Source of the DNA: Mesorhizobium tianshanense
Lineage (GTDB): Bacteria > Pseudomonadota > Alphaproteobacteria > Rhizobiales > Rhizobiaceae
Length of the DNA stretch: 64,000 bases
Direction: 5' to 3'
NCBI RefSeq assembly: GCF_007830515.1
Contig: NZ_VLKT01000007.1
Coordinates: 119,042-183,041 of the forward strand
Numbering within the stretch: the first letter of the stretch is position 1; each line of letters starts with the position of its first letter. The notes beneath the pieces are model-generated. The model was given only the letters and a program-made list of their open reading frames with translations, made no database searches and was not told the origin of the DNA. Position numbers and translations under genes: made by a program. This document shows positions 19,135 through 28,505 of this stretch, in pieces.

Positions 19135-22100
19135 CTACTCGGCCGCCGACGCCAGCGGCCTGACCCTGGCCATCATCGAGCGCAGCACCGCTGGTTTGAG
19201 CGGCTTGTTGATCACCGGCACGTCCAGCTTGCCGGCAGCAGTGCGCACCTCGCTCGAGCGGTCGGCGGTGACCAGCACGGCCGGCAGGTCCTGGCCATGG
19301 ATCGCGCGCAGTTTAGCGATCATTTCGAGACCGGTTTCGCCGTCGAGATGATAGTCGGCAAGCACGATGTCGGGGCGATGCATGCTGGAGCCCTCGAGAT
19401 CATCCGAGCCGGAAAAAGTGTCGACGCTGCAGCCCCAGCCCTCGAGCAGCAGCCGCATGCCGCCGAGGATGCGGGCGTCGTTGTCGATGCAGAGCACACG
19501 GAGGCCGGCAAGCGAAGCAGCAGTGCGGACCGGGGCCTTCGCCTCGACCTCGCGCCGCGGCTCCTGCACCGTCGCGACCGGCAGGACGACGGAGAAACGC
19601 GTGCCTTTGCCGGGGTTTGAAAAGATCCGGAGCTCGAGGCGCAAGACGCGAGCGATGCGGTCGACGATGGAAAGGCCGAGACCGAGGCCCTCTGCCTCGC
19701 GCACGCCCTCGTCGAGCCGGGTGAATTCGTGAAAGACCGTGTTCAGCTTGTCGCCGGCAATGCCGATGCCGGTATCGATCACCTGTATCTCGGCCAATTC
19801 GCCGCGCCGCCGCACGCCGACCAGTATGCGGCCATGGCGTGTATATTTGATGGCATTGGAGACGAGGTTCTGGATCAGGCGGCGCAACAGATTGCGGTCG
19901 GTCGTCACGCTGAGCGACGATGGCATGATCGTCAGTCCGAGTTTCTTCTCGGCGGCAAGAGGCTGGAAGTCGTTGCCGATCTGGCGCAGCAGTCCGTCCA
20001 GGCTGAAGGCCGTATCGTCCGGTTTCATCGCACCGGCATCGAGACGGGAAATGTCGAGCACCGCTCCGAGAATGGTCTCGACCGATTCCAGCGAGGATTC
20101 GATGTTGATCGCGGCCCGGCCGGCAGCGCCCTTGCCGGCCTTTTCGATCAGCGATGAGCAATAAAGGCGGGCAGCGTTCAGCGGTTGCAGGATGTCATGA
20201 CCGGCGGCAGCGAGAAAGCGCGTCTTGCCGAGATTGGCCTCCTCCGCCAGCATCTGCGCCTGCGCCAGCTCCTCGTTGACACGGGTCAGTTCGACGGTGC
20301 GGTGCTTGACGCGTTGTTCCAGCGATTCATTGGCGCGCTTGAGCGCCAGGTCCTGCTCGACGCGACCCGAAATGTCGGCATAGGTGGCGACGATGCCGCC
20401 GTCCGGCATCGGGTTGGAGCGCAGTTCCAGGATGCGGCCGCTGGTCTTCAGTTCCATCTGCCACGGGCTGACGAAACTGGTGAGGCGGTTGAGCATTGTG
20501 ACCCGCTGATCTGCCGGAATGTCGCCGCGCTCGGCAAGGTGGCGCAGAATGCGGTCGAGCGAGACGCCGACCTGGCCCATCTCGTCGGGCAGGTCGAACA
20601 GCGCCCGATACTGGCGGTTCCAGCAGATCAGCCGGAAATCCCTGTCGAAGACGGTGATGCCTTGCTCCATCTGGTCGAGCGCGATCTGCAGCAGGTCGCG
20701 GTTGTGCTGCAGCGCCTCGGTGGCGTCGTCGAGCAGGCGGAAGGCGTCCTTGGATTCGCGGTCGTTACGGCGCAGCAGCAGCGACAGGATCAGCCGGGCC
20801 GAGGAGGAGCCGACGGCACTCGCCAGAAGCTGCTCGGAGAAGCGGATGACGTCCATGCTGGCCTGCTCGTTGCCGTGCAGCGAAGTGCCACTGCTCTCTT
20901 CGAACGACTGGAAGGACCGTTCGGTGCGCTCGACGCCGAGGTATCGTGCGATGGTGTCCTTGAGATCGTTGACGGTGACGGTGGTCCGGAAGCGGCGCAG
21001 GCTCGGCATAGGGCTCGCCTCGCGTGGCACGAAAATCGACGCCTGGATGCGCTCCAGCGGCACCGACGCGCGTGACAGCGAGCCGAACACGAAGAACAGC
21101 GTGTTGATCGACAGGCTCCACAAGACGCCGTGGTTCAGCGGCTCGGCGACGGCGCCGAACAGCGCTTGTGGGCGCAATGCTTCGAAACCGAACAGGCCGT
21201 GGACGACGATACCGGTATCCGGCACGGCAAGCGAGGGGAGCAGCAGCGTGTAGCTCCAGACGACGATGCCGGCAACCATGCCGAGTACGGCGCCCCTGCC
21301 GTTGGCGCCGCGCCAGATCAGTCCGCCGATAAAGGCAGGCGCAAACTGCGCAATCGCGGCGAAGGACATAAGGCCGATGGAGGAGAGCCGCGCGCTGTCG
21401 GTGCTCTCGCGATAGTAGAGGAAGGCGATGAACAGCATGATGAAGATCGCCGCCCGCCGCACGTTGAGGATGAGCGTCGACCAGTCCTCGTTCTCGGACG
21501 TCGTGGTCTTGAGGAGGCGGCGCACGAACAGCGGAATGACGAGGTCGTTGGAGATCATGATCGACAGCGCGACGCTTTCGACGATCACCATCGCGGTCGC
21601 CGCTGACAGACCGCCGATGAACGCAGCCATGGCCAACACATCGTGGCCGCTGAGCAGCGGCAGTGACAAGACGTAGAGATCGCTGCTGGTTCTGGTGCCG
21701 ACCAGCGCCAGGCCGGCGAGCGCGATCGGCAGCACGAAAAGGTTGATCGCCACCAGATAGAGCGGAAACACCCATGTCGCGGTGCGCAGCTCGGCCTCGC
21801 TGCGGTTCTCGACGATGGTGACGTAGAACTGGCGCGGCAGCATGATGATGGCGAAACCGCTCAAACATGTCAGCACCAGCCAGGTTGCAAGCGACGTGCT
21901 GTAACCCATCGCCTGCCTTACTTGCGAATTCTCCGCGAGCTTGTCGACCATATCGCTTGGGCCGCCGAAGATCAGGAAGGTCACCAGCAGGCCGATCGCC
22001 AGGAAGGCGGCGAGCTTGACCACGGTTTCGACCGCCACCGCCAGCACCAGCCCGTCCTGATGTTCGGTGGCGTCGGCGTGGCGCGTGCCGAACAGCACCG

Positions 22101-22674
22101 CAAACAGCGCAAGCAGCATGGCGACGACCAGCGAGATGTCGCTGACAAAGGGATCGAAAGACGGCGGCGAGCCGGTATAATGCTCGACCATCAGGCTGAC
22201 CGAGCCGGAAATCGCCTTCAATTGCAGCGCCATATAGGGCACTGCGCCGATCGTCGCGATCAGCGTGGCGATCGCCGCAACGGTAAAGCTCTTGCCGTAG
22301 CGGGCGCCGAGGAAATCCGCGATCGAGGTGATCTTCTCGGTCTTTGCCAGCCTGACGATGCGCCGAAGCAGCGGAAAGCCGAACACGAACACCAGCACCG
22401 GTCCGGTATAGATGCCGAGGAATTCGAGGCCGCGCTCGGAGGACAGCCCCACCGAACCGAAGAAGGTCCAGGAGGTGCAGTAGATCGCCAGGCTGAGCGC
22501 ATAGATGAAGGGTCGGGCCAGGTCGGGCCCGGATGTCGTCGAGCGCCGGTCGCCGAGGCTGGCGATGGCGAACAGCAACGTCACATAGGCGATCGCGATG
22601 ATGACGATGAACCAGCCCTGCACGGCCTGAAAATCCTCCCTTGCCGGTTTTGCATCCGGCCTGCTGAGACGCAA
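19135..22674 (-). CDS. Hybrid sensor histidine kinase with sodium/solute symporter-like sensor domain (CrbS-like)
   Basis: A 1179-residue membrane kinase. Residues ~20-600 form an SSF (PutP-like) transporter domain with about 13 helices ([28 protein letters not shown]). A PAS domain follows (~660-780, [21 protein letters not shown]), then a coiled coil, HisKA with phospho-His826 ([17 protein letters not shown]), HATPase ([25 protein letters not shown]) and a C-terminal receiver with Asp1107 ([12 protein letters not shown]). The architecture matches CrbS-type kinases. The SSF part may sense or transport a carboxylate or amino acid. Partner regulator at 18441-19100. Confidence 0.88.
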   Translation of the reverse strand: MRLSRPDAKPAREDFQAVQGWFIVIIAIAYVTLLFAIASLGDRRSTTSGPDLARPFIYALSLAIYCTSWTFFGSVGLSSERGLEFLGIYTGPVLVFVFGFPLLRRIVRLAKTEKITSIADFLGARYGKSFTVAAIATLIATIGAVPYMALQLKAISGSVSLMVEHYTGSPPSFDPFVSDISLVVAMLLALFAVLFGTRHADATEHQDGLVLAVAVETVVKLAAFLAIGLLVTFLIFGGPSDMVDKLAENSQVRQAMGYSTSLATWLVLTCLSGFAIIMLPRQFYVTIVENRSEAELRTATWVFPLYLVAINLFVLPIALAGLALVGTRTSSDLYVLSLPLLSGHDVLAMAAFIGGLSAATAMVIVESVALSIMISNDLVIPLFVRRLLKTTTSENEDWSTLILNVRRAAIFIMLFIAFLYYRESTDSARLSSIGLMSFAAIAQFAPAFIGGLIWRGANGRGAVLGMVAGIVVWSYTLLLPSLAVPDTGIVVHGLFGFEALRPQALFGAVAEPLNHGVLWSLSINTLFFVFGSLSRASVPLERIQASIFVPREASPMPSLRRFRTTVTVNDLKDTIARYLGVERTERSFQSFEESSGTSLHGNEQASMDVIRFSEQLLASAVGSSSARLILSLLLRRNDRESKDAFRLLDDATEALQHNRDLLQIALDQMEQGITVFDRDFRLICWNRQYRALFDLPDEMGQVGVSLDRILRHLAERGDIPADQRVTMLNRLTSFVSPWQMELKTSGRILELRSNPMPDGGIVATYADISGRVEQDLALKRANESLEQRVKHRTVELTRVNEELAQAQMLAEEANLGKTRFLAAAGHDILQPLNAARLYCSSLIEKAGKGAAGRAAINIESSLESVETILGAVLDISRLDAGAMKPDDTAFSLDGLLRQIGNDFQPLAAEKKLGLTIMPSSLSVTTDRNLLRRLIQNLVSNAIKYTRHGRILVGVRRRGELAEIQVIDTGIGIAGDKLNTVFHEFTRLDEGVREAEGLGLGLSIVDRIARVLRLELRIFSNPGKGTRFSVVLPVATVQEPRREVEAKAPVRTAASLAGLRVLCIDNDARILGGMRLLLEGWGCSVDTFSGSDDLEGSSMHRPDIVLADYHLDGETGLEMIAKLRAIHGQDLPAVLVTADRSSEVRTAAGKLDVPVINKPLKPAVLRSMMARVRPLASAAE

Positions 22675-22850
22675 TCACAGCTTGGCGAGCAAGTCCATCG
22701 CGGCTTTCGGCGCATGATGGCTGCGGCTTCGGGCCATCATGGCCGGTGGAAACCGGCTTTTGCTCCTGTTGCAACCGCAGGTTTTTGCTATCTTGCCTGT
22801 GGGGCGGCGGCGGACGGCTGGAAACAGCACGTCATGACAAGGAGGGTCGA

Positions 22851-23270
22851 ATGCTGAAAGAATTCCAGGAGTTCATTTCCAAGGGCAATGTGATGGACCT
22901 GGCGGTTGGCGTCATCATCGGCGCTGCCTTCGGCAGGATCGTCGATTCGCTCGTCAACGACATCATCATGCCTTTCATCGGCGCACTTGGAGGCGTCGAT
23001 TTCTCAAACTATTTCATAGGTCTGTCGTCCGCGGTAAACGCAACCAACCTCGTTGACGCGCGCAAGCAAGGCGCGGTGTTTGCCTATGGCAATTTCATCA
23101 CCGTGGCGCTGAATTTCATCATCCTCGCGTTCATCATCTTCCTGATGGTCAAGGCGGTGAACGATCTGCGCAAGCGGCTGGAAGCCGAAAAGCCCCCTGC
23201 GCCTGCGGCTCCGCCGCCGGCCGATGTTGCGCTGCTCACCGAAATTCGCGATCTCCTCGCCAGGAAATAG
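22851..23270 (+). CDS. mscL: Large-conductance mechanosensitive channel
   Basis: A 139-residue channel subunit. [41 protein letters not shown] is the N-terminal helix plus TM1 of MscL; the second TM is [19 protein letters not shown] and the C-terminus is a short bundle helix. It opens under membrane tension to release solutes in osmotic downshock. AAGGAGGGTCGA precedes ATG 22851. A terminator follows at 23294-23323. Confidence 0.95.
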   Translation: MLKEFQEFISKGNVMDLAVGVIIGAAFGRIVDSLVNDIIMPFIGALGGVDFSNYFIGLSSAVNATNLVDARKQGAVFAYGNFITVALNFIILAFIIFLMVKAVNDLRKRLEAEKPPAPAAPPPADVALLTEIRDLLARK

Positions 23271-23293
23271 TCCGAAGGCAGGTTCCCTGGACC

Positions 23294-23323
23294 AAAACCC
23301 CGGTCGTTTCCGGCCGGGGTTTT
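23294..23323 (+). terminator. Rho-independent terminator after mscL
   Basis: AAAACCCCGG pairs with CCGGGGTTTT across a 10-nt loop. The flanking A and T runs could let it work in both directions. Confidence 0.85.
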
Positions 23324-23380
23324 CTGTTTTCGCCTGTCGTAAAACACGCTAGCAGTCCAGAAGACGAAACGGATTTATCC

Positions 23381-24547
23381 ATGACCCTGATCGAGAATCT
23401 GCGCGCCGAGGCCCGGGCAGCGCCTGAAAGCGGCATTGTCGCCGTGATGAACCGCGGCCGCGGGCGCGACGGCATGATCCCGCTTTGGGCGGGCGAGGGC
23501 GACCTGCCGACGCCTGCCTTCATCACCGATGCCGCTGCCCGGGCGTTGGCCGGCGGCGAAACCTTCTATACCTGGCAGAGGGGTATTCCCGAACTGCGGC
23601 AGGCGCTTGCCCGCTATTACGTCAGGCATTTCGGCAAGTCCTTCGTCGAGGAGGAGTTCATCGTCACCGGTTCGGGCATGCAGGCCATAAAGCTGGCGCT
23701 CGACGCGGTCGCCGGCAAGGGCGACGAGGTCGTCTATCTATCGCCAGCCTGGCCGAATTTCGCCGCTGCCGCCGGCTTGGCGGGCGCCATCCCGGTCGCT
23801 GTCACGCTCGACCAGTCAGGCAATGGCTGGTCCTGCGACGTCGGCAAGATCGAGGCGGCGATCACGCCAAGGACAAAGGCGCTGTTCGTCAACACGCCGT
23901 CCAACCCGACCGGCTGGACCGCCGACAGGGAGACGCTGCAGGCGATCCTCGACCTTGCCCGCGAAAGGGGCCTGTGGATCATCGCCGACGAGATCTATTC
24001 GCTGTTCCACTACGGCCACGGCCGCGCGCCGTCGTTCATCGACGTCATGGCCGACGAGGATCGCATCCTGTTCGTCAACAGTTTTTCCAAGAACTGGGCG
24101 ATGACCGGCTGGCGCATTGGCTGGATCAAGACCCATCCTGATCTGCAGCAGGTGTTCGAGAACCTGGTCCAGTATTCGACCTCGGGCGTCGCCCAGTTCA
24201 TGCAGCGCGGCGCGGTCGTCGCCCTCGATGAAGGTGACGCCTTCATCGTCGAGCAGGTGGAGCGGGCAAGGGCAGCGCGCGACCTGGTCTGTGCGATCCT
24301 CGCCGAGACCGGCAGGGCGCGTTTCACCGTACCGCAGGGCGCGTTCTATCTGTTCTTCGCGGTCGACGGCATCACCGATTCACGTGCTGCCGCCTTCGAC
24401 ATTGTCGACCGCGCCAATGTCGGTCTGGCACCCGGAACCGCATTCGGTCCCGGCGGCGAAGCCTTCCTCAGGTTGTGTTTCCACCGCCGCCTCGACCAGC
24501 TCGAGGAAGCGGCGCACCGGCTGGCGAAGTGGATCAGAACTGCTTGA
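23381..24547 (+). CDS. PLP-dependent aminotransferase, class I/II
   Basis: A 388-residue fold-type-I aminotransferase. YTWQRGIPELRQALARYY, NTPSNPTGW, DEIYSLFHY and the Schiff-base lysine in NSFSKNWAMTGWRIGW are the class I/II landmarks, with the substrate-carboxylate arginine in FLRLCF. Amino-donor specificity cannot be read. It stands between mscL and convergent hemA and has no pathway neighbours. Confidence 0.85.
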   Translation: MTLIENLRAEARAAPESGIVAVMNRGRGRDGMIPLWAGEGDLPTPAFITDAAARALAGGETFYTWQRGIPELRQALARYYVRHFGKSFVEEEFIVTGSGMQAIKLALDAVAGKGDEVVYLSPAWPNFAAAAGLAGAIPVAVTLDQSGNGWSCDVGKIEAAITPRTKALFVNTPSNPTGWTADRETLQAILDLARERGLWIIADEIYSLFHYGHGRAPSFIDVMADEDRILFVNSFSKNWAMTGWRIGWIKTHPDLQQVFENLVQYSTSGVAQFMQRGAVVALDEGDAFIVEQVERARAARDLVCAILAETGRARFTVPQGAFYLFFAVDGITDSRAAAFDIVDRANVGLAPGTAFGPGGEAFLRLCFHRRLDQLEEAAHRLAKWIRTA

Positions 24548-24601
24548 AGCGAGTTCGCTCCGGCGGGTCAGATCGCCGTCGGAGCAGAGTTTCAAACGGC
24601 T

Positions 24602-25879
24602 TCAGCCGCCGGACTTCGGCACCAGCAACGAAATGACGCGGTCGCTCTCGGCCACCGAAGGCCGGCCGGCCGAGCCATAAGGGATGCCCAACGCATCCCA
24701 GGTCTCGACCAGCGCGTCCTGAAGTTCCGCGATCAGTTGATCCGAATGGAACGGCGTCGGCGTGATGCGCAGCCGTTCGGTACCGCGCGGCACGGTCGGG
24801 TAGTTGATCGGCTGGATGTAGATGCCGTGGACGCCGAGCAGGCGGTCGCTGGCCATCTTGCAGAGCTCGGGATCGCCGACGAGCAGCGGAACGATGTGGG
24901 TGGCGGAGTCCATCACCGGCAGGCCGGCGGCGGCAAGAACCTGCTTGGTCCGCGCCGCCTGGCGCTGCTGTGCGTCGCGCTCGGCCTGCGAGCGCTTCAA
25001 ATGGCGGATCGACGTGGTCGCCGCGGCGGCAATGGCCGGCGGCAGCGCCGTGGTGAAGATGAAGCCCGGCGCATAGGAGCGCACGGCGTCGATCACGGCA
25101 CTTGTGCCGGTGATATAGCCGCCGAGCGTGCCGAACGCCTTGGCCAGCGTGCCTTCGATGATGTCGATACGGTCGGCCAGCCCTTCGCGTTCGGTGATGC
25201 CGCCGCCGCGCGGTCCGTACATGCCGACGGCATGGACCTCGTCGATATAGGTCATGGCGTTGTGGCGCTCGGCAAGCTCGACGATCTGCTTGATCGGCGC
25301 GATGTCGCCATCCATCGAATATACGCTCTCGAAGACGATTAGCTTGGCGCGCTCGCGGCCCGCCGCCTGCAGCAGGCTTTCGAGGTGCGCAACGTCGTTG
25401 TGGCGGAAGATCTTCTTCTCGGCGCCCGAACGCCGCACGCCTTCGATCATCGAGGCGTGATTGAGTTCGTCCGAGATGATCAGGCAGTTGGGCAGGAGCC
25501 GCGCAATGGTCGAGATCGAGGCTTCGTTGGAGACGAAGCCGGAGGTGAAGACCAGTGCCGCTTCCTTGTCGTGGAGGTCGGCCAGCTCCAGTTCGAGCTC
25601 GACCAGCGGATTGCTGGTGCCGGAAATGTTGCGGGTGCCACCGGCGCCGGATCCCATCTTGCCGGCGGCGTTCTGCATCGCCGTGATGACGTCGGGATGC
25701 TGGCCCATGCCGAGATAGTCGTTGGAGCACCAGACGGTGATTTCCTGGGCGCGGCCGTTGGCGCGCCAGATGGCGCGCGGGAATTTCCCTACGATGCGCT
25801 CGAGGTCGGCGAAGATGCGGTAGCGACGCTCTGCATGGATCTGGTCGATCGCGTCCTCGAAGAACCGCTGATAGTTCAT
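24602..25879 (-). CDS. hemA: 5-aminolevulinate synthase
   Basis: A 425-residue PLP enzyme that condenses glycine and succinyl-CoA to 5-aminolevulinate, the C4 route to haem in alphaproteobacteria. [37 protein letters not shown] and the PLP-lysine motif [13 protein letters not shown] are diagnostic of ALAS. Start [14 protein letters not shown] at 25879 lies 5 nt behind GGAAG; a 64-residue upstream extension is not family-like. A perfect FNR/FixK box lies 124 bp upstream, suggesting low-oxygen induction. Confidence 0.93.
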   Translation of the reverse strand: MNYQRFFEDAIDQIHAERRYRIFADLERIVGKFPRAIWRANGRAQEITVWCSNDYLGMGQHPDVITAMQNAAGKMGSGAGGTRNISGTSNPLVELELELADLHDKEAALVFTSGFVSNEASISTIARLLPNCLIISDELNHASMIEGVRRSGAEKKIFRHNDVAHLESLLQAAGRERAKLIVFESVYSMDGDIAPIKQIVELAERHNAMTYIDEVHAVGMYGPRGGGITEREGLADRIDIIEGTLAKAFGTLGGYITGTSAVIDAVRSYAPGFIFTTALPPAIAAAATTSIRHLKRSQAERDAQQRQAARTKQVLAAAGLPVMDSATHIVPLLVGDPELCKMASDRLLGVHGIYIQPINYPTVPRGTERLRITPTPFHSDQLIAELQDALVETWDALGIPYGSAGRPSVAESDRVISLLVPKSGG

Positions 25880-26003
25880 TTCGGCTTCCCAATTTTTGCG
25901 TGGGATCATAATCACTGCCCTATTCGACGTCCACCTGGGCTTTTTGGTCAAAATGCCACGCCCCAAGCCTGTTCCTAACGACCACGGATCATGGCCTATT
26001 CCC

Positions 26004-26017
26004 TTGATGTGGATCAA
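26004..26017 (-). promoter_or_regulatory. FNR/FixK anaerobox upstream of hemA
   Basis: TTGAT-GTGG-ATCAA is an exact match to the TTGAT-N4-ATCAA consensus of FNR, FnrN and FixK. It lies in the 281-bp spacer between divergent hemA and galE, 124 bp before the hemA ATG and 144 bp before galE. Control of hemA is the likelier reading. Confidence 0.75.
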
Positions 26018-26160
26018 TTTTGTTTCAGGACGATGCCATGCGCCGATGAGACTGGTTACCGCAGATACCAATGGGCATGTACTAATGGCCTAGCGGCAGG
26101 CTTTCCAGTAAGGCGGGTGTTGAGACAGTTTCCGATAAATCTTGAGCAGCGAGGACGCGG

Positions 26161-27156
26161 ATGACGGTTTTGGTGACAGGCGGTGCCGGCTATATCGGCA
26201 GTCACATGGTCTGGGAGCTCCTGGATGCCGGCGACAGTGTCGTCGTTCTCGACCGGCTTTCGACCGGTTTCGAATGGGCGGTGGCGCCGGAGGCGAAGCT
26301 GGTCGTCGGCGATATCGCCGACAAGGAGCTGGTCGGTTCGATCATCCGGGACAATCATGTCGACGCGATCATCCATTTCGCCGGCTCCATCGTCGTTCCC
26401 GAATCGGTCGCCGACCCGCTCGGCTACTACGAGAACAACACCTGCAAGACGCGCACGCTGATCGAGACAGCGGTGCGCGAAGGCGTGCCTAATTTCATCT
26501 TTTCCTCGACCGCCGCCGTCTACGGCGGCGCCGGGCTGGAGCCGGTGCGCGAGGATGCCCGCCTTGCACCGGAATCGCCCTACGGCCTGTCCAAGCTGAT
26601 GAGCGAATGGATGCTGCGCGACGCCGCAATCGCCTATGGCTTGCGTTACACGGCGTTGCGCTACTTCAACGTCGCCGGCGCCGACCCGAAGGGCCGTACC
26701 GGCCAGTCGACGCCAGGCGCTACGCATCTAATCAAGGTCGCCAGCGAGACGGCGCTCGGCAAGCGCCCCTTCATGCAGGTGTTCGGCACCGACTATCCGA
26801 CACCCGACGGCACCTGCATGCGCGACTACATCCATGTCAGCGACCTGGCGGCGGCGCATCGGCTGGCGCTGGAGCGGCTGCGCGCCGGCGGAACAAGCCT
26901 CGTCGCCAATTGCGGCTACAGCCACGGCTATTCGGTGCTCGAGGTGATCGACAGCGTGCGTCGCGTCTTCGGCGATGATTTCGAGGTGCGGATGGGCGAA
27001 CGCCGTCCGGGCGACGCCGCGGCGGTGGTTGCCAATTCGGAGCTGGCGCGCCGCGAGCTCGGCTGGATCCCGCAGCGCGACGACCTCGACCTGATCGTCG
27101 CCGATGCGCTGGCCTGGGAGCGCATCCTGACCGGCAAGAATTCGGCGCGGGGCTGA
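26161..27156 (+). CDS. galE: UDP-glucose 4-epimerase
   Basis: A 331-residue extended short-chain dehydrogenase. VTGGAGYIGSH is the NAD-binding glycine motif; STAAVYGG supplies the catalytic Ser/Thr and SPYGLSK the Tyr-x3-Lys pair. YFNVAGAD and DGTCMRDYIHVSDLA are specific to GalE. It interconverts UDP-glucose and UDP-galactose for exopolysaccharide and lipopolysaccharide. AGCAGCGAGGACGCGG precedes the start. A related UDP-sugar epimerase cannot be excluded. Confidence 0.87.
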   Translation: MTVLVTGGAGYIGSHMVWELLDAGDSVVVLDRLSTGFEWAVAPEAKLVVGDIADKELVGSIIRDNHVDAIIHFAGSIVVPESVADPLGYYENNTCKTRTLIETAVREGVPNFIFSSTAAVYGGAGLEPVREDARLAPESPYGLSKLMSEWMLRDAAIAYGLRYTALRYFNVAGADPKGRTGQSTPGATHLIKVASETALGKRPFMQVFGTDYPTPDGTCMRDYIHVSDLAAAHRLALERLRAGGTSLVANCGYSHGYSVLEVIDSVRRVFGDDFEVRMGERRPGDAAAVVANSELARRELGWIPQRDDLDLIVADALAWERILTGKNSARG

Positions 27157-27253
27157 GTCTCTTAGGCTCGAAACCCCCACGCAGAAGCGCTATTGAAGGA
27201 GCTGCGCGGCAAGCGTGGACGCATTTGGCCGCGTGTGACCTTTGGGGGGCGGC

Positions 27254-28504
27254 ATGAGAATATTGGTGCTCGGAGCCGGTGTCGTCGGCACGGCGGCCGC
27301 CTATTATCTGGCCGGCGATGGCCACGAGGTCACGGTGATCGAGCGCCATCCGGCAGCGGCGCGCGGCACCAGCCGGTCGAATGCCGGCCTGGTGTCGCCC
27401 GGCGACGCCACCGCCTGGGCCTCGCCTGCCGCATTGCGGACATTCCTGCGCGCGCTCTATAACCACGATCTCGGCATCAAGGTGCGGCTGCGCTTCGATC
27501 CTTATTTCTTCGCCTGGAGCCTGCGCTTCCTGCGCCAGTGCACGCATGCGCGCCTGCGCGCCAACACCGACATCAAGCTGCGCCTGGCGCTCTACTCGCG
27601 CGACTGCATCAACGCCATCTCCGCCGACACCGGCATTCACTATGACGAGCGCAAGAAAGGCATTCTCTATTTCTTCCGCTCGCAGCAGAGTCTTGATACC
27701 GGCACCGACAATTACCGCTATCTCGCTGAGCACGGTCTGCCGATCGAGATCGTCGGCCGCGATCGGCTGGTCGAGCTCGAGCCCGGCCTTGCCGGGGCGA
27801 AGGACAAAATAGCCGGCGGCGTCTATTCGCCGATCGACCAGACCGGCGACTCCAGCCAATTCACCCGGAACCTCGCTGCCCATGCGGCCGAGAAGCTCGG
27901 TGTCCGCTTTCTCTACGACACATCAGTTGAAGGCCTCGACATCGAAGGCGACCGGGTGCGCGCGGTGATGACCTCGGCCGGCCCGATAGCCGGTGATGCC
28001 GTGGTCATCTCGATAGGGCCGGAAAGCGGCCTGCTCGGTCGCCGCTATGGCATCGACCTGCCGGTCTATCCGGTCAAGGGCTACACCGCGACCGTGCCGC
28101 TGGAGGACGAAAGCAAGGGCCCGACCATGGGCGGCGCCGACGAGGATCAGCTGATCGCCTATTCCAGGCTCGGCAACCGGCTGCGGCTCGCCTCGACCGC
28201 CGAGTTCACCGGCTTCGACCGCACCCACAAGCCGAGCGATTTCGCCGCCATGTTTAGGACCGGCAAGGAACTTTTCCCGGGTGCCTTCGACGAGAAGAAG
28301 GCCGAGCTTTGGGCCGGCTTAAGGCCGATGATGCCGAACTCGGTGCCGGTCATCGGCCGGGCGCGGTACAAAAACCTCTATCTCGACACCGGCCATGGTC
28401 ATGTCGGCTGGACCATGGCCTGCGGTTCGGGAAAATTCCTGGCCGATCTGGTCGCCGGCCGCAAGCCGGACATCGATCCGCAAGGACTGGTCTACAGGGG
28501 CTAA
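27254..28504 (+). CDS. dadA: D-amino acid dehydrogenase (DadA-type FAD oxidoreductase)
   Basis: A 416-residue flavoprotein. MRILVLGAGVVGTAAAYYLAGDGHEVTVIER is the Rossmann FAD motif; RGTSRSNAGLVSPGDATAWASP and the C-terminal LYLDTGHGHVGWTMACGSGK are typical of DadA. It oxidises D-amino acids to 2-oxo acids, passing electrons to the respiratory chain. ATG 27254 is preceded by GGGGGGCGG. The next gene, one nucleotide after its stop, encodes an amino-acid racemase fusion, so the pair may feed an L-amino acid through its D-form into catabolism. Confidence 0.82.
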   Translation: MRILVLGAGVVGTAAAYYLAGDGHEVTVIERHPAAARGTSRSNAGLVSPGDATAWASPAALRTFLRALYNHDLGIKVRLRFDPYFFAWSLRFLRQCTHARLRANTDIKLRLALYSRDCINAISADTGIHYDERKKGILYFFRSQQSLDTGTDNYRYLAEHGLPIEIVGRDRLVELEPGLAGAKDKIAGGVYSPIDQTGDSSQFTRNLAAHAAEKLGVRFLYDTSVEGLDIEGDRVRAVMTSAGPIAGDAVVISIGPESGLLGRRYGIDLPVYPVKGYTATVPLEDESKGPTMGGADEDQLIAYSRLGNRLRLASTAEFTGFDRTHKPSDFAAMFRTGKELFPGAFDEKKAELWAGLRPMMPNSVPVIGRARYKNLYLDTGHGHVGWTMACGSGKFLADLVAGRKPDIDPQGLVYRG

Positions 28505-28505
28505 A

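Noticed and set aside
28395..28505. N-terminal extension of the racemase fusion
   Set aside because: It overlaps dadA in another frame; the ATG at 28506, just after the dadA stop, begins the conserved racemase sequence.
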